Shown in pieces: positions 34,573 to 42,860 of a stretch of 64,000 bases of DNA. This DNA comes from Sinomonas sp. R1AF57 (GTDB lineage: Bacteria; Actinomycetota; Actinomycetes; Actinomycetales; Micrococcaceae): positions 3,212,436 to 3,276,435 of the forward strand of contig NZ_CP022463.1 of the NCBI RefSeq assembly GCF_002224485.1, given 5' to 3'. Made by a program: the position numbers and the translations under genes. The notes below the pieces were generated by a model. That model worked only from the letters and a program-made list of their open reading frames with translations. It was not told the DNA's origin and ran no database searches. Positions within the stretch are counted from its first letter, which is position 1, and every line of letters begins with the position of its first letter.

Positions 34573-35037
34573 TCAGCTCCGCTCGGAGACGCGCTGGGCC
34601 AGCCGCGCGAGGCCCTTCTCGAAGTCCCTGCCGACCATCTTGTCCATGTCCACGAACCTCGAGAACAGGGCCGCGACGCCCTTGTTCTCGCCCTTCATCG
34701 ACCAGGTGACGCGGGTGCCGCCGCGGTCCGGCTCGAAGGTGAAGCCCGTCGGGTTCACGGCCCTGAAGGGCTTGACGAACACCAGCCGGATCCGGATGCT
34801 GGCGGGCGCGTGGGAGTCGAGGATCTGCATGCTCCCGGCACCGGCCTTGCGGTTCCCCTTCCAGGAGTAGGCCGCCCCCACGCCGGATTCGGGCCCCGAG
34901 TACGTGCGCTGGAGCGCGGGGTCGAGGTCCTCCCACGGCGACCAGGAAGCCCATTCGTGGAAGCTGTTCACGAGGGGGAAGACGGCCTCCGGCGGCGCTG
35001 GGATGAAGGCACTCCGCGTGATCGTAAACTCAGCCAT
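34573..35037 (-). CDS. SRPBCC family protein (polyketide cyclase-like)
   Basis: 154 residues of the START/SRPBCC fold. The start SAFIPAPPEAVFPLVNSFHEWASWSPW is the first strand, helix and loop of this group, followed by SYSWKGNRKAG-type strand and TRVTWSMKGENKG; the long C-terminal helix ends EKGLARLAQRV. No catalytic signature is visible, so lipid or small-molecule binding is likely. The start is leaderless in type: TAGCAT at 35049-35044 then six bases. Confidence 0.85.
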   Translation of the reverse strand: MAEFTITRSAFIPAPPEAVFPLVNSFHEWASWSPWEDLDPALQRTYSGPESGVGAAYSWKGNRKAGAGSMQILDSHAPASIRIRLVFVKPFRAVNPTGFTFEPDRGGTRVTWSMKGENKGVAALFSRFVDMDKMVGRDFEKGLARLAQRVSERS

Positions 35038-35049
35038 GGCCCCATGCTA
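35035..35049 (-). promoter_or_regulatory. Leaderless promoter of the SRPBCC gene
   Basis: Minus-strand TAGCAT (35049-35044), GGGGCC spacer, ATG at 35037. Confidence 0.5.
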
Positions 35050-35124
35050 GGCGCGCGCATGCCCGCCTCGGCAGAGGCGGGCATGGGCACCGGCGCGCGC
35101 CGGCTGGGAAAGGGTGTGCCGCGG

Positions 35125-35277
35125 TCAGGTGCGGGCGCGTCCGAGGACCCAGCCGATGAGGGAGAGGACCAGGAGGATGATGCCGACCCAGAGGAGGAAG
35201 CTCAGCGCCTGGTTGAACCCTCCGACGAGCAGCAGGATGATCGCGATGACGCCGGCGATGATGAGCAGTGTGTTCAT
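35125..35277 (-). CDS. Small two-helix membrane protein, 50 residues
   Basis: The frame MNTLLIIAGVIAIILLLVGG followed by a second hydrophobic helix (LLWVGIILLVLSLIGWVLG) ends with RART. Two membrane helices with a short polar turn account for the whole protein. GGGAAG lies about 11 bases before the ATG. Similar short hydrophobic proteins are common in actinobacteria and often stress-related; no function is proposed. Confidence 0.65.
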   Translation of the reverse strand: MNTLLIIAGVIAIILLLVGGFNQALSFLLWVGIILLVLSLIGWVLGRART

Positions 35278-35328
35278 GGTCACATTTCTTCCCGAATGGG
35301 GACGAACGAAACAGAGTGTGCTATGGAA

Positions 35329-35664
35329 CTAGGAGCGGAGACTGGCTTCGTAGGCGGTGTACCCCTTCCGGAGCCGCACCGACTCCGGACCGAGGCTCGC
35401 GAGATCGTCCCACAGGACGAGGAACGAGCCGCGGTGCCGCCAGCTCAGGATCTGGGCGATGGGCCACGGCTGGTTGATTCCCTGGCGCTCGTAGCCCATG
35501 AACGAGCTCGCCGTCCGCCGGCTCACGAGGACGCCGACCAGCCGGGGCGCCGCGAGCAGGGCGTCGGGCCCACCCTGCAGCACGAAGCGCAGGTCGGACA
35601 CGACGCCGAGCCGCTTCCCCTCCGCATCCAGCACCGCCGCCCCGAGCACGTCACTGAGGATCAT
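35329..35664 (-). CDS. PRC-barrel domain protein
   Basis: 111 residues with a PRC-barrel core: LSDVLGAAVLDAEGKRLGVVSDL is the beta-barrel entry with the typical D-x-x-G-x-x-(L/V)-G-x-V turn. FVLQGGPDALLAAPRLVGVLV extends it. The gene overlaps the preceding PRC-barrel gene by 14 bp and is the last of five coupled genes starting with the CBS protein. PRC-barrel domains serve as interaction modules and are fused to MgtE-like metal transporters in some actinobacteria, which suits a regulatory partner of the Nramp-like carrier. Confidence 0.75.
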   Translation of the reverse strand: MILSDVLGAAVLDAEGKRLGVVSDLRFVLQGGPDALLAAPRLVGVLVSRRTASSFMGYERQGINQPWPIAQILSWRHRGSFLVLWDDLASLGPESVRLRKGYTAYEASLRS

Positions 35665-36061
35665 GCCGGCCCCCCGGGATCCGAGCGATGATGTGGTCCC
35701 GCACCCACCGCTCCGTCCAGGTGGCATCGAGCGACTTGGCTCGGACGCCGAGACTGACGACGGTCCCGACCTTGGACACCGCCGACCAGGGCACGCGCAG
35801 CAGGCGACTTGCCGGCGCGCGCCCGCCGAAGATCCGCGTCGCGAGGACGGGGCCGGTGACGAGGGCGGCGATCCACGGGGCCGGGGCGCCCGGTTCGATT
35901 GGCTGGTCGGGGTCGTGGCCGTCGAGCTCGAGGTCGTCCACGGTCGTGACCGGGACGCCGTCCGCGTCGAGGATCTGCCGGTCGAGGAGATGCAGCTGCG
36001 CGTCGAGGACTCGGCCTGCCAAGGGGGGTGCCTTCTCGAGGCGGTCTGGGGTGGTGGTCAC
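35651..36061 (-). CDS. PRC-barrel-like protein coupled to the Nramp-like transporter
   Basis: 136 residues. LAGRVLDAQLHLLDRQILDA followed by DGVPVTTVDDLELD is PRC-barrel-like, the same style as the barrel found with MgtE N-domains. The C-terminal half (RIFGGRAPASRLLRVPW, VRDHIIARIPGGR) is less certain. GTG at 36061 overlaps the stop of the transporter gene (GTGA), so the two are translated together. The second PRC gene begins before this one ends. Confidence 0.7.
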   Translation of the reverse strand: MTTTPDRLEKAPPLAGRVLDAQLHLLDRQILDADGVPVTTVDDLELDGHDPDQPIEPGAPAPWIAALVTGPVLATRIFGGRAPASRLLRVPWSAVSKVGTVVSLGVRAKSLDATWTERWVRDHIIARIPGGRHDPQ

Positions 36062-37287
36062 TGTCCGGCTCCCGTGATGATCATGAGAGGGATCGCCGCC
36101 ACGGAGGCGACGAGGATGATGACGAGGAAGACCGTGGCGAGGACGTTCACGGCCCGCCCGTTGACCCGCTCTCCCATATAGCCGGGGTCGTTGGCGACGA
36201 TCAGGATCGGCAGGTAGGTCAGCGGCAGCGCAATCGCGGAGAAGACCACCGAGTACTCGGTCACGAGCACGGGGTCGACCCCTGTCGCGAGGACCGCCCC
36301 GGCGACCACGAGGCACACGATCATCGCCAGGTGGAAGCGCGCCGCCTCGGCAGGCCGGCGGAACTTGCCCCACGACCAGCCGAAGTACTGGGCCAGGGTG
36401 TACCCGCTCGAGAGGGTGGTCTCGAGCGCCGCCCCGAACGTCGCCGCGACCATGCCGACGATGAGGACGGCCACGGCGATCTGGCCGCCCCCCTGCGCGA
36501 CGGGGAGGGCCACCTGGGAGAGCGAGACGACCTCGATCCCGGCTGGCAGGAGCACGACGGCGGCGCACACGGCGATCGTGAGCGAGAGGAACCCCCCGAG
36601 GGGGAAGCCGATGAAGACGTTGATGCGGGACTGCGCGATGTCCTTGGGCCCCCAGCGCTCCTCGACTGCGCCCGAGGAGAAGAAGAACACCTCGTACGGG
36701 GTCATGGCAGCGCCGAACAGGGCAATGGCGTAGTACCAGTAGGTTCCGGCCGACTCACCGGCAGGGACGGCTGGTGTGAGCGCGTCCTTGAGGAGGTCGC
36801 CCCACTGCGGGCCCAGAAGCGCGAGGGCCACGGCGAAGACCACGAGGCACAGGCCCAGGAGCCCGGTCACGTTCTCCATGATCGAGAACCGCACCCGCCA
36901 GATCACGAGCCACACGGCGACGATCGCGAGCGGGATCCACAGCTCGTACTGGACCCCCATCGCGAGCTGGAGCGCGAGGGCGATGCCGCCGACCTCCGCC
37001 GTCACCGTCATGAGGTTGATGAGGAACGACGCCGCGAGGTTGGCAAGCCCCGCCCGGGCGCCGAGCCGCTCGCGGATCGCCTCGAAGGTGGCGCGCCCGG
37101 ACACGGCGGCCACGCGGCCCGACATGTTCGCGAAGAGGCAGATCCCCACGACACCGAGAACTACGACCCACGCGAGCGAGACCCCGAACCGGGAGCCCAC
37201 GACGGCGTTTGTGACGAGGTCGCCGATGTCGACAAACCCGCCGATCGCCGTCAGGATGCCGAGTGCGACGCCGAGGAGCCGCTTCAC
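36058..37287 (-). CDS. Nramp-related divalent metal transporter with altered metal site
   Basis: A 409-residue, 11-helix carrier of the Nramp fold: TM1 region GILTAIGGFVDIGDLVTNAV, TM6 region FGAAMTPYEVFFFSSGAV and AATFGAALETTLSSGYTLAQ later. In classical Mn/Fe Nramps TM1 reads DPGN and TM6 reads MPHN; here these are DIGD and MTPY, so the usual Asp-Asn-Met metal site is not conserved. This resembles Nramp-related branches that carry other ions such as magnesium. The GTG start overlaps the stop of the lipoprotein gene. Neighbours are CBS and PRC-barrel proteins. Confidence 0.8.
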   Translation of the reverse strand: MKRLLGVALGILTAIGGFVDIGDLVTNAVVGSRFGVSLAWVVVLGVVGICLFANMSGRVAAVSGRATFEAIRERLGARAGLANLAASFLINLMTVTAEVGGIALALQLAMGVQYELWIPLAIVAVWLVIWRVRFSIMENVTGLLGLCLVVFAVALALLGPQWGDLLKDALTPAVPAGESAGTYWYYAIALFGAAMTPYEVFFFSSGAVEERWGPKDIAQSRINVFIGFPLGGFLSLTIAVCAAVVLLPAGIEVVSLSQVALPVAQGGGQIAVAVLIVGMVAATFGAALETTLSSGYTLAQYFGWSWGKFRRPAEAARFHLAMIVCLVVAGAVLATGVDPVLVTEYSVVFSAIALPLTYLPILIVANDPGYMGERVNGRAVNVLATVFLVIILVASVAAIPLMIITGAGQ

Positions 37288-37805
37288 GGGACATCAGCCC
37301 CGACGCCACCGGCGGCGTCCTGGATGCCCGCCTCGGCGGCCCGCACTTCGGCGAGGAGGCCTGCGGGAGGCGAGGCGGTGCCGTCGTGCGCGAGGCCGTC
37401 CCGCACGTGGGCGAGCGTCCCGGCGAGCCGGTCGACGGCGGAGGCTGCGGCATCGCGCTGCCCGGCCTGCTCGGGAGTCCGCGCCTCGAGCGCCCTGACG
37501 TCCTTGAGGGCGGACTCGGCCTCGCGGACCATGTCGCCGACCACCGTCTCGGCGGCGGCGTGTGTGGTGCGGCCGTCGATCATCAGGGTGAGCGCGAGGG
37601 CGGTGGAGTGCGCGGCACTCGACGCCGTGGTGAGCGGCTGCTTGAGGGACTCGGCAGACGGCGCGGCGCCGCAGCCGCCCAGGGCCGCCACGATGGCGGA
37701 TGACAGGGCCACTGCAGCGCCGCGCTCCCGCCACGCGCCAGGCCGCCTCGCGCGGCCCGGGCGCCGGGCGGCGTCAGGCGGAGATGCCTTCGACCAGTTC
37801 GCCAA
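37284..37805 (-). CDS. Small lipoprotein of unknown function
   Basis: Up to 173 residues. The signal region (ALSSAIVAALGGC) has a lipobox, and an arginine-rich stretch precedes it. The mature part is a helical protein of about 125 residues (SAESLKQPLTTASSAAHSTAL, VVGDMVREAESALKDVRAL) likely to form an antiparallel helical bundle. The first ATG gives a 32-bp overlap with the CBS gene; a GTG at 37712 with GGGAG is an alternative start. It is coupled to the Nramp-like gene and may act as its extracytoplasmic partner. Confidence 0.6.
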   Translation of the reverse strand: MANWSKASPPDAARRPGRARRPGAWRERGAAVALSSAIVAALGGCGAAPSAESLKQPLTTASSAAHSTALALTLMIDGRTTHAAAETVVGDMVREAESALKDVRALEARTPEQAGQRDAAASAVDRLAGTLAHVRDGLAHDGTASPPAGLLAEVRAAEAGIQDAAGGVGADVP

Positions 37806-38187
37806 CCCTCTCCTCGGCGTAGTGGCGGGCGATGTCCGCCTGGCAGATGATGCCGACGAGCCTGTGGTCGTGGATGACCGGCAGGCGTCGGACCTGGTGT
37901 TCGCTCATGACGGCGATCGCGTCCTCGATCGTCGCCTCCGAGTCGACCCAGTACAGGCGCCCCTGCGCGAGGTCGCCGGCGAGGACGATGTCCGGGTCGC
38001 CGCCCTCCGCGAGGCATCTGACCACGATGTCGCGGTCGGTGAGCATCCCGATGATCTTGCGGTTCTCGCCGCAGATGGGCAGGGAGCCGACGTCGAGGCT
38101 GCGCATCCGCTCGGCGGCGAGGCGCAGGGTGTCCTTCTCGCCGATGCATTCGGCGTTCGGGGTCATGAGGTCCTTGACCATGGGCAT
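37774..38187 (-). CDS. CBS domain protein
   Basis: 137 residues comprising two CBS motifs: VKDLMTPNAECIGEKDTLRLA with LPICGENRKIIGMLTDRDIV, and ATIEDAIAVMSEHQVRRLPV with HRLVGIICQADIARHY. Such Bateman pairs bind adenine nucleotides. The ATG at 38187 has AGGGAGG five bases upstream. It is the first gene of the five-gene coupled set with the Nramp-like transporter, so it may sense nucleotide or Mg-ATP state. An alternative view is a general stress CBS protein. Confidence 0.88.
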   Translation of the reverse strand: MPMVKDLMTPNAECIGEKDTLRLAAERMRSLDVGSLPICGENRKIIGMLTDRDIVVRCLAEGGDPDIVLAGDLAQGRLYWVDSEATIEDAIAVMSEHQVRRLPVIHDHRLVGIICQADIARHYAEERVGELVEGISA

Positions 38188-38312
38188 GGCATCCTCCCTC
38201 TCGTCCCGGCGCACCGGCACGGCCCCGTGTGACCGACCTGACGAGCGCGCCGTTCACTCCCTTCCACCGTGCTACCCGCTCAGGGAGAGGTCAAGCGCAC
38301 GACGCCGCGCGG

Positions 38313-39725
38313 CTAGCCGCCGCCGTCGGCCGGCCGCTCCGCCGGGACGCGGCCGGACTTCACGGCCTTGGCGAGCGCCGCGAGGTCCGCCTCGGTCTGA
38401 TCGGCATACGCGCGCGCCCAGCGGGCCATCGCAGCGTCCGCGGCAGGCGACCGGCCGAGGTAGCCAGCGATCGCGCCGCTCCCGGGACTCTGCGCGTGGG
38501 CACGGGCCAGGAGCCGTCCGCACAGCTTCGCGTACCGGAGCGAATGGTCCGAGCTCAGGCGCGTGAGGTTGACGGTGCCCTTCATGTCCCGGAACTGTCG
38601 GAGGTAGTAGTCCCGGGGCGCGTCTCCCTCGCTGCGCGTGTCCCGGATCCACCCCAAGAACGTGTCCGACTGGGCCTGCAGGACCCGCTGCGACCCGACC
38701 ACCCGATAGCCCTGGCCGTGGAGGGCCAGGTCCGCGGCGACGAAGCCGGGCGGCACGGTGAGCCCCCCGTGCGTCTGCAGCACCGAGGGCCGTGCCTCCT
38801 TGGCCTGCAGCACGAACGGGTCTCCCGTAGGCCCCTCGAGGAGGACGATCCAGGACCTCAGGCCGATGCTGCCGACGCCGACGACGCGCAGCGCGTAGTC
38901 CGCGAGGCGGTACTGGCTCAGCAGGAGGGATGCGTCCGGACGCAGCGTGCGGCGGTAGGACGCATAGAGCTCCTCGAGGTAGTCGATCGCGAGCACGTCA
39001 GGGTGCCGCATGATCGGCGGCTGATCGACGATCCGCAGGGAGCCGTCCTCCGCGCGGGTCCCGATCTGGGACAGCACCTGCTCCGAATCCCTGCGCCGTG
39101 CCTTCCGGGCGTCACCGCTGAGGAACCCCGACCGGCGGGCCGAGGCGAGCAGGTCCGTCTCGACCTGGAAGTAGAACCGCTCCACGGCGGTCTTCAGGTG
39201 CAGCTCGCGGATGGTCTCCCGGTACTCCCGGGCTGCGCCCTCCGCCGCCTCGCGGCACCGCGCCTCCGAGTACCCGTTCGTGCGGCCCATGACCCATGCG
39301 CTTGCGGCAAGCCGCTTCAGGTCCCATTCCCACGGCGCTGGGAACGCCTCATCGAAGTCGTTCAGGTCGAACAGGAGGCGCCTCTCAGGGCTCGCGAAGA
39401 AGCCGAAGTTGGCAAGGTGCGCATCGCCGCAGGCGAGGACCCGCGGGCCCGAGACGGGGGCACCCGCGAGGTCTGCTGCCATGACCGCGGCGGCGCCGCG
39501 GAGGAAGGCGAAGGGGCTCTCGAGCATCCGCCCCACCCTCAGCGGCACGAGGTCCTCGAGGCGGCCTTCGTGCTGTCCGGACAGGATCGCGACGGCGTCC
39601 CGGCCACGTGCCGCGTACACGCCCTGGTCCCTGCGCGGCAGAGCCTTGCGCAGGGACCGTCCCGCCTTTGCCTGTTCGGCGCGGGTCCGTTCGGCGTGCG
39701 TCTGTTCGGCGTGCGTCGCTGCCAC
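38313..39725 (-). CDS. DUF2252 family protein
   Basis: A 470-residue DUF2252 protein, a kinase-like fold. Visible segments are LVPLRVGRMLESPFAFLRGAA, the HLANFGFF loop (GDAHLANFG, similar to the catalytic H-x-x-N of aminoglycoside-kinase folds) and LLFDLNDFDEAFPAPWEWDL, which corresponds to the DFD metal loop. Substrate is unknown. The N-terminus has an imperfect octapeptide-like repeat (THAEQTHAERTRAEQ). The GTG start lies six bases after TAGTCT (leaderless). It follows the sigma factor gene on the same strand. Confidence 0.88.
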   Translation of the reverse strand: MAATHAEQTHAERTRAEQAKAGRSLRKALPRRDQGVYAARGRDAVAILSGQHEGRLEDLVPLRVGRMLESPFAFLRGAAAVMAADLAGAPVSGPRVLACGDAHLANFGFFASPERRLLFDLNDFDEAFPAPWEWDLKRLAASAWVMGRTNGYSEARCREAAEGAAREYRETIRELHLKTAVERFYFQVETDLLASARRSGFLSGDARKARRRDSEQVLSQIGTRAEDGSLRIVDQPPIMRHPDVLAIDYLEELYASYRRTLRPDASLLLSQYRLADYALRVVGVGSIGLRSWIVLLEGPTGDPFVLQAKEARPSVLQTHGGLTVPPGFVAADLALHGQGYRVVGSQRVLQAQSDTFLGWIRDTRSEGDAPRDYYLRQFRDMKGTVNLTRLSSDHSLRYAKLCGRLLARAHAQSPGSGAIAGYLGRSPAADAAMARWARAYADQTEADLAALAKAVKSGRVPAERPADGGG

Positions 39726-39737
39726 ACGGTCAGACTA
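39723..39737 (-). promoter_or_regulatory. Leaderless promoter of the DUF2252 gene
   Basis: Minus-strand TAGTCT (39737-39732), GACCGT spacer, GTG at 39725. The other bases between 39738 and 39919 hold nothing recognised. Confidence 0.5.
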
Positions 39738-39919
39738 GGCCGCGCCGCCGGCGGGCGGAACCGCCGGAGAACCCGGTCCGATGCTTCAGTGTGCCGTGGC
39801 GTAGAGCCAGGGAAGGTGCCGCCCCGCTGATCCAGGGCCCGGCGCCTCCCGCCGCGTTTGACCTCCCGCGGCGCTGAGTCGGGCGAGGACGTCCGTCGTG
39901 AGGGTGTGGCGTCGCCTGC

Positions 39920-40741
39920 TCAGGCGGCGATCTTGCGGCGCATGCGGTCCAGGAGGCGGCGCAGCAGGCGCGAGACCTGCATCTGGCTCACCCCGAGCTC
40001 GGCCGCGATCTCGCTCTGGCTCATCTCCTGCACAAAGCGCATCCGGATCAGCCGCATGTCCTCCTCGCTCGCACCCTCCAGCGCCGCAGCGAGCATCTGA
40101 CGCTCCTCCACCCGCTCGAACCCCGGATCCGTGAACGAGACGACACACGAGGACGGGCCCCCCGCCTCCGGCTCCGACACCCCGTCCAGAGGCTCGATCG
40201 CCACCCCGACCATCGCCGAGTCCGCACCCCGGGCCTCGGCCACCTTCCCCGCCGCAGCACCCGTGGCCTCGCTCAGCTCCGCCGTGGTCGGCTCACGCCC
40301 CAGATCCTGCTCCAGCCGCTCCCGCGCAGCCCGCACCCCCAGGCGCAGCTCCTGCACCGACCGCGGCGGGCGCACCACCCACGACTGGTCCCGCAGATGA
40401 CGCTTGATCGTGCCCGTGATCGTGGGCACCGCGAACGGCACGAACCCGTGCCCGGACCCCTCCCGGTACCGCTGCGCCGCCATCACCAGGCCCAGCCGCG
40501 CCACCTGGCGCAGGTCCTCCGGATCATGCCCCGGCACCCGGTACCGGCGCGCCAGCGCATCGGCCACCCCCAGATGCTCCGCCACCAGAACAGCGGCCTC
40601 CGCACCCAGCGGCCCGCGCACCGCCCCCCGCGGGGCCTCCTGCGGGGCCTCCTGCGGGGCCTCCTGGGCCGCCCCGGCCCCGCGCGGGGCATCCCCGCGG
40701 CCGCCGGCCAACACCTTCAGACGAGCCTTCGACTCACTCAC
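39920..40741 (-). CDS. RNA polymerase sigma factor, SigB/SigF type
   Basis: 273 residues with sigma-70 regions 2, 3 and 4. Region 2 is reduced to LGVADALARRYRVPGHDPEDLRQVARLGLV; region 3 covers the PTTAELSEATG helices; region 4 is MSQSEIAAELGVSQMQVSRLL. This is the SigB/SigF stress-sigma layout. GTG at 40741 has GAGGAGG eight bases upstream. The N-terminal 40 residues contain a repeated APQE motif from 12-bp DNA repeats. No anti-sigma gene is adjacent. Three TetR operators lie upstream. Confidence 0.88.
   Translation of the reverse strand: MSESKARLKVLAGGRGDAPRGAGAAQEAPQEAPQEAPRGAVRGPLGAEAAVLVAEHLGVADALARRYRVPGHDPEDLRQVARLGLVMAAQRYREGSGHGFVPFAVPTITGTIKRHLRDQSWVVRPPRSVQELRLGVRAARERLEQDLGREPTTAELSEATGAAAGKVAEARGADSAMVGVAIEPLDGVSEPEAGGPSSCVVSFTDPGFERVEERQMLAAALEGASEEDMRLIRMRFVQEMSQSEIAAELGVSQMQVSRLLRRLLDRMRRKIAA
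40630..40665. repeat. Three perfect 12-bp tandem repeats in the sigma gene
   Basis: GCGGGGCCTCCT three times, encoding APQE-type repeats near the N-terminus of the sigma factor. The copy number could change without a frameshift. Confidence 0.85.
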
Positions 40742-40858
40742 AGCGCCATCCTCCTCGCCGCCGCACACGCGGCGTCCCGGTCCTTCCGGCCGGCCGGGCC
40801 CCCTGCCCGTTCCCGGGCCCCGGGGTCCTGGCCGGTTCTGTCCAGTTCCGTCCAAACG

Positions 40859-40950
40859 AGACAGACCTGTCTGTCCCGCTAGGAAGAGTTATACAAGTAG
40901 ACAGACCTGTCTGTCTAGAGCGCGAGCCAGATAGACAGACCGGTCTGTCT
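40859..40950. promoter_or_regulatory. Three TetR-type operators between the sigma and TetR genes
   Basis: AGACAGAC-N2-GTCTGTCT at 40859-40876 (last base C instead of T), 40899-40916 and 40933-40950. Site centres are 40 and 34 bp apart. Site 3 overlaps the TetR promoter region; site 1 is nearest the sigma gene. Confidence 0.85.
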
Positions 40951-40970
40951 GGAGTGCTACGATGGTCGCC

Positions 40971-41645
40971 ATGGACGGCCGAGACCTTGGCCGGGCCCTT
41001 GGGGCCGCGGCGCGTAGACCTGCCCGGGAGCGGATCCTGGAAACCGCGTACGGGCTTTTTGCCAGACGCGGCGTGCGAGACGTCGGAATCGACGAGATCA
41101 TCACCCACTCCGGGGTTGCCAAGGCCACGTTCTACCGGCACTTTCCCTCGAAGGAAGCGCTCGTCCTCGCCTACATGGACCGCTGGTACCAGGTGCGCCA
41201 CGACGCCATCGAAGAGGCGATCGCACACGCGCACAACCCCGACGACGCCCTCCTGGCAGCCTTCAACGTCCTGGACGACTGGTTCAGCCGCGGCGCCGCG
41301 GAGGTCAACACGTTCCTCCACGTCGTGATCGAATTCGGCCCCGCCCACCCGCTGGGCCGGGCAGCGATGGCACACCTCGCTGCGATCCGGGGACGGCTCG
41401 CCGCTCTGGCGAAGGCCGCCGGGCTCGACGACCCCGAGGGATTCGCCTGGTCGTTCCACATCCTGACCAAGGGCGCCATGGTCGCCTCCATCGAGGGCGA
41501 CCACCGGGCCGCCATCCGTGCGCGCAACCTCGCCCGGGCCCTGATCGACCTGCACCGGCCGGACACGCCGGGGAGCCCCACCGCGGACCGGGACGAGGAG
41601 CGCGAAGCCGCGATCCTCCGCGGGCTCGACTCGGCCAAGCGGTAG
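40971..41645 (+). CDS. TetR family regulator
   Basis: 224 residues. The N-terminal helix-turn-helix is RERILETAYGLFARRGVRDVG then IDEIITHSGVAKATFYRHFPSKEAL, a textbook TetR domain. The effector domain (VLAYMDRWYQVRHDAIEEAI onward) matches the C-terminal region of the LmrA/YxaF-like group. ATG at 40971 is 7 bases after TACGAT (leaderless); the ATG at 40962 has GGAG at 7 bases and is an alternative. It is divergent from the sigma gene and very likely binds the three palindromes between them, so it may control both. Confidence 0.88.
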   Translation: MDGRDLGRALGAAARRPARERILETAYGLFARRGVRDVGIDEIITHSGVAKATFYRHFPSKEALVLAYMDRWYQVRHDAIEEAIAHAHNPDDALLAAFNVLDDWFSRGAAEVNTFLHVVIEFGPAHPLGRAAMAHLAAIRGRLAALAKAAGLDDPEGFAWSFHILTKGAMVASIEGDHRAAIRARNLARALIDLHRPDTPGSPTADRDEEREAAILRGLDSAKR

Positions 41646-41689
41646 GAGCCGGCAGCGCAGACCATGTCGCCGCCGCGCGCTGAGAGTTC

Positions 41690-42637
41690 CTAGAGCTCCG
41701 GGCGGAGCACTCCGTCGGGAAGCGCTCCGGCGGGAGCGGGCGCGACGCCCCCTGCCGCGGCATCCTCGGTCGCCGCCCAGCTCCCGAGGAGACGCAGCGA
41801 CTCCTCGGACGGGGAGCCCGGGACGGCCGGGTAGACCGTGAAGGTCAGGCCCGGGTCCTCGGCGAGCGAGAGCGCCTCGAACAGCAGCTCGATCTCCCCG
41901 ACCACCGGATGCCGGAAAACCTTGTTGCCTGAGTAGTGCCGGCGCACATTGTGCCGCGCCCACAGCGCGGTAAACTCCTCGCTGCGCGTCGAGAGCTCGC
42001 CCACGAGGTCCGCGAGTCCTTTGTCGTACGGATTGCGGCCAGACTCCGTGCGCAGGGTCGCGACATTGTTGTTGGCGGCAACGTTCCAGTCCGGGTAGAA
42101 GTCCCGGGCCCGTGGATCCAGAAAGATGAAGCGCGAGGAATTCGCGGGGCGGCCGGTGCCGTCGGCCGCGAGGCGTGGCGCGCCGTCGTACATGTGGCAG
42201 TAGAGGGCGCGGCCGAGCCGATTCGTTGCCAAGATGTCCATCCTCGCGTTGCGGACGAAGGCGGGCGCGCCCGTCATGGCGTCGAGCATGAACTGGACGC
42301 TGGGACGGACGGCCTGACGGGAGACGCGCTGGCGGGCCCGCGGGGAGGCGTTGGCAGTCCGGGCGAGGTCGAGGAGGTGGTCCCTCTCGGCGTCGTCGAG
42401 CTGGAGCGCACGGGCGAGCGCCTCGAGGACCCCGTCCGAGGCGCCAGCGAGGTTTCCGCGCTCGAGCCGCGTGTAGTAGTCCACGCTCACGCCCGCGAGC
42501 AGCGCCACCTCCTCGCGCCGCAGCCCCGGCACCCTGCGGTTGCCGCCGTAGACGGTGAGGCCGGCTTGCTCGGGACTGATCCGCGCTCGCCGGCTGGCCA
42601 GGAAGTCGCGGACCTCGGCGCGGTGGTCTGTTGCCAT
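41690..42637 (-). CDS. XRE family regulator with MmyB-like ligand domain
   Basis: 315 residues. The N-terminal helix-turn-helix is RRVPGLRREEVALLAGVSVDYYTRLERG, the signature of the actinobacterial XRE/MmyB family. The rest is the MmyB-like ligand-binding domain (LDAMTGAPAFVRNARMDIL, then WARHNVRRHYSGNKVFRHPVVGEIEL), thought to bind fatty-acid-type ligands. ATG 42637 lies seven bases after TAGCGT. Its promoter shares a 12-bp motif with that of the aldo-keto reductase 2.5 kb away, so autoregulation and control of that gene are likely. Confidence 0.88.
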   Translation of the reverse strand: MATDHRAEVRDFLASRRARISPEQAGLTVYGGNRRVPGLRREEVALLAGVSVDYYTRLERGNLAGASDGVLEALARALQLDDAERDHLLDLARTANASPRARQRVSRQAVRPSVQFMLDAMTGAPAFVRNARMDILATNRLGRALYCHMYDGAPRLAADGTGRPANSSRFIFLDPRARDFYPDWNVAANNNVATLRTESGRNPYDKGLADLVGELSTRSEEFTALWARHNVRRHYSGNKVFRHPVVGEIELLFEALSLAEDPGLTFTVYPAVPGSPSEESLRLLGSWAATEDAAAGGVAPAPAGALPDGVLRPEL

Positions 42638-42644
42638 GTGGGCC

Positions 42645-42688
42645 ACGCTACGCCCGTCGCGTGGAAGCCGAGAGGCTCTGCCAGTACC
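42645..42688 (-). promoter_or_regulatory. XRE gene promoter with GGTACTGGCAGA motif
   Basis: Minus strand: GGTACTGGCAGA (42688-42677), 26 bases, TAGCGT (42650-42645), 7 bases, ATG. Motif and spacing match the aldo-keto reductase promoter at 45194-45237. Confidence 0.65.
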
Positions 42689-42860
42689 CGTCCCGCGGAC
42701 CACGGCCCCCTGGCGATCGTCTGGAGAGGCCAATGAATTCATCCGCACAATGCGCAATATAAAAAACGGTCAGTCTACAACTCCGCTTGTTTGCACTAAA
42801 CGGCGTGGGGAAGAAATGGAGGACATCATCAGCGCGACTCCGGAAACTGGAGGCTCTGCC

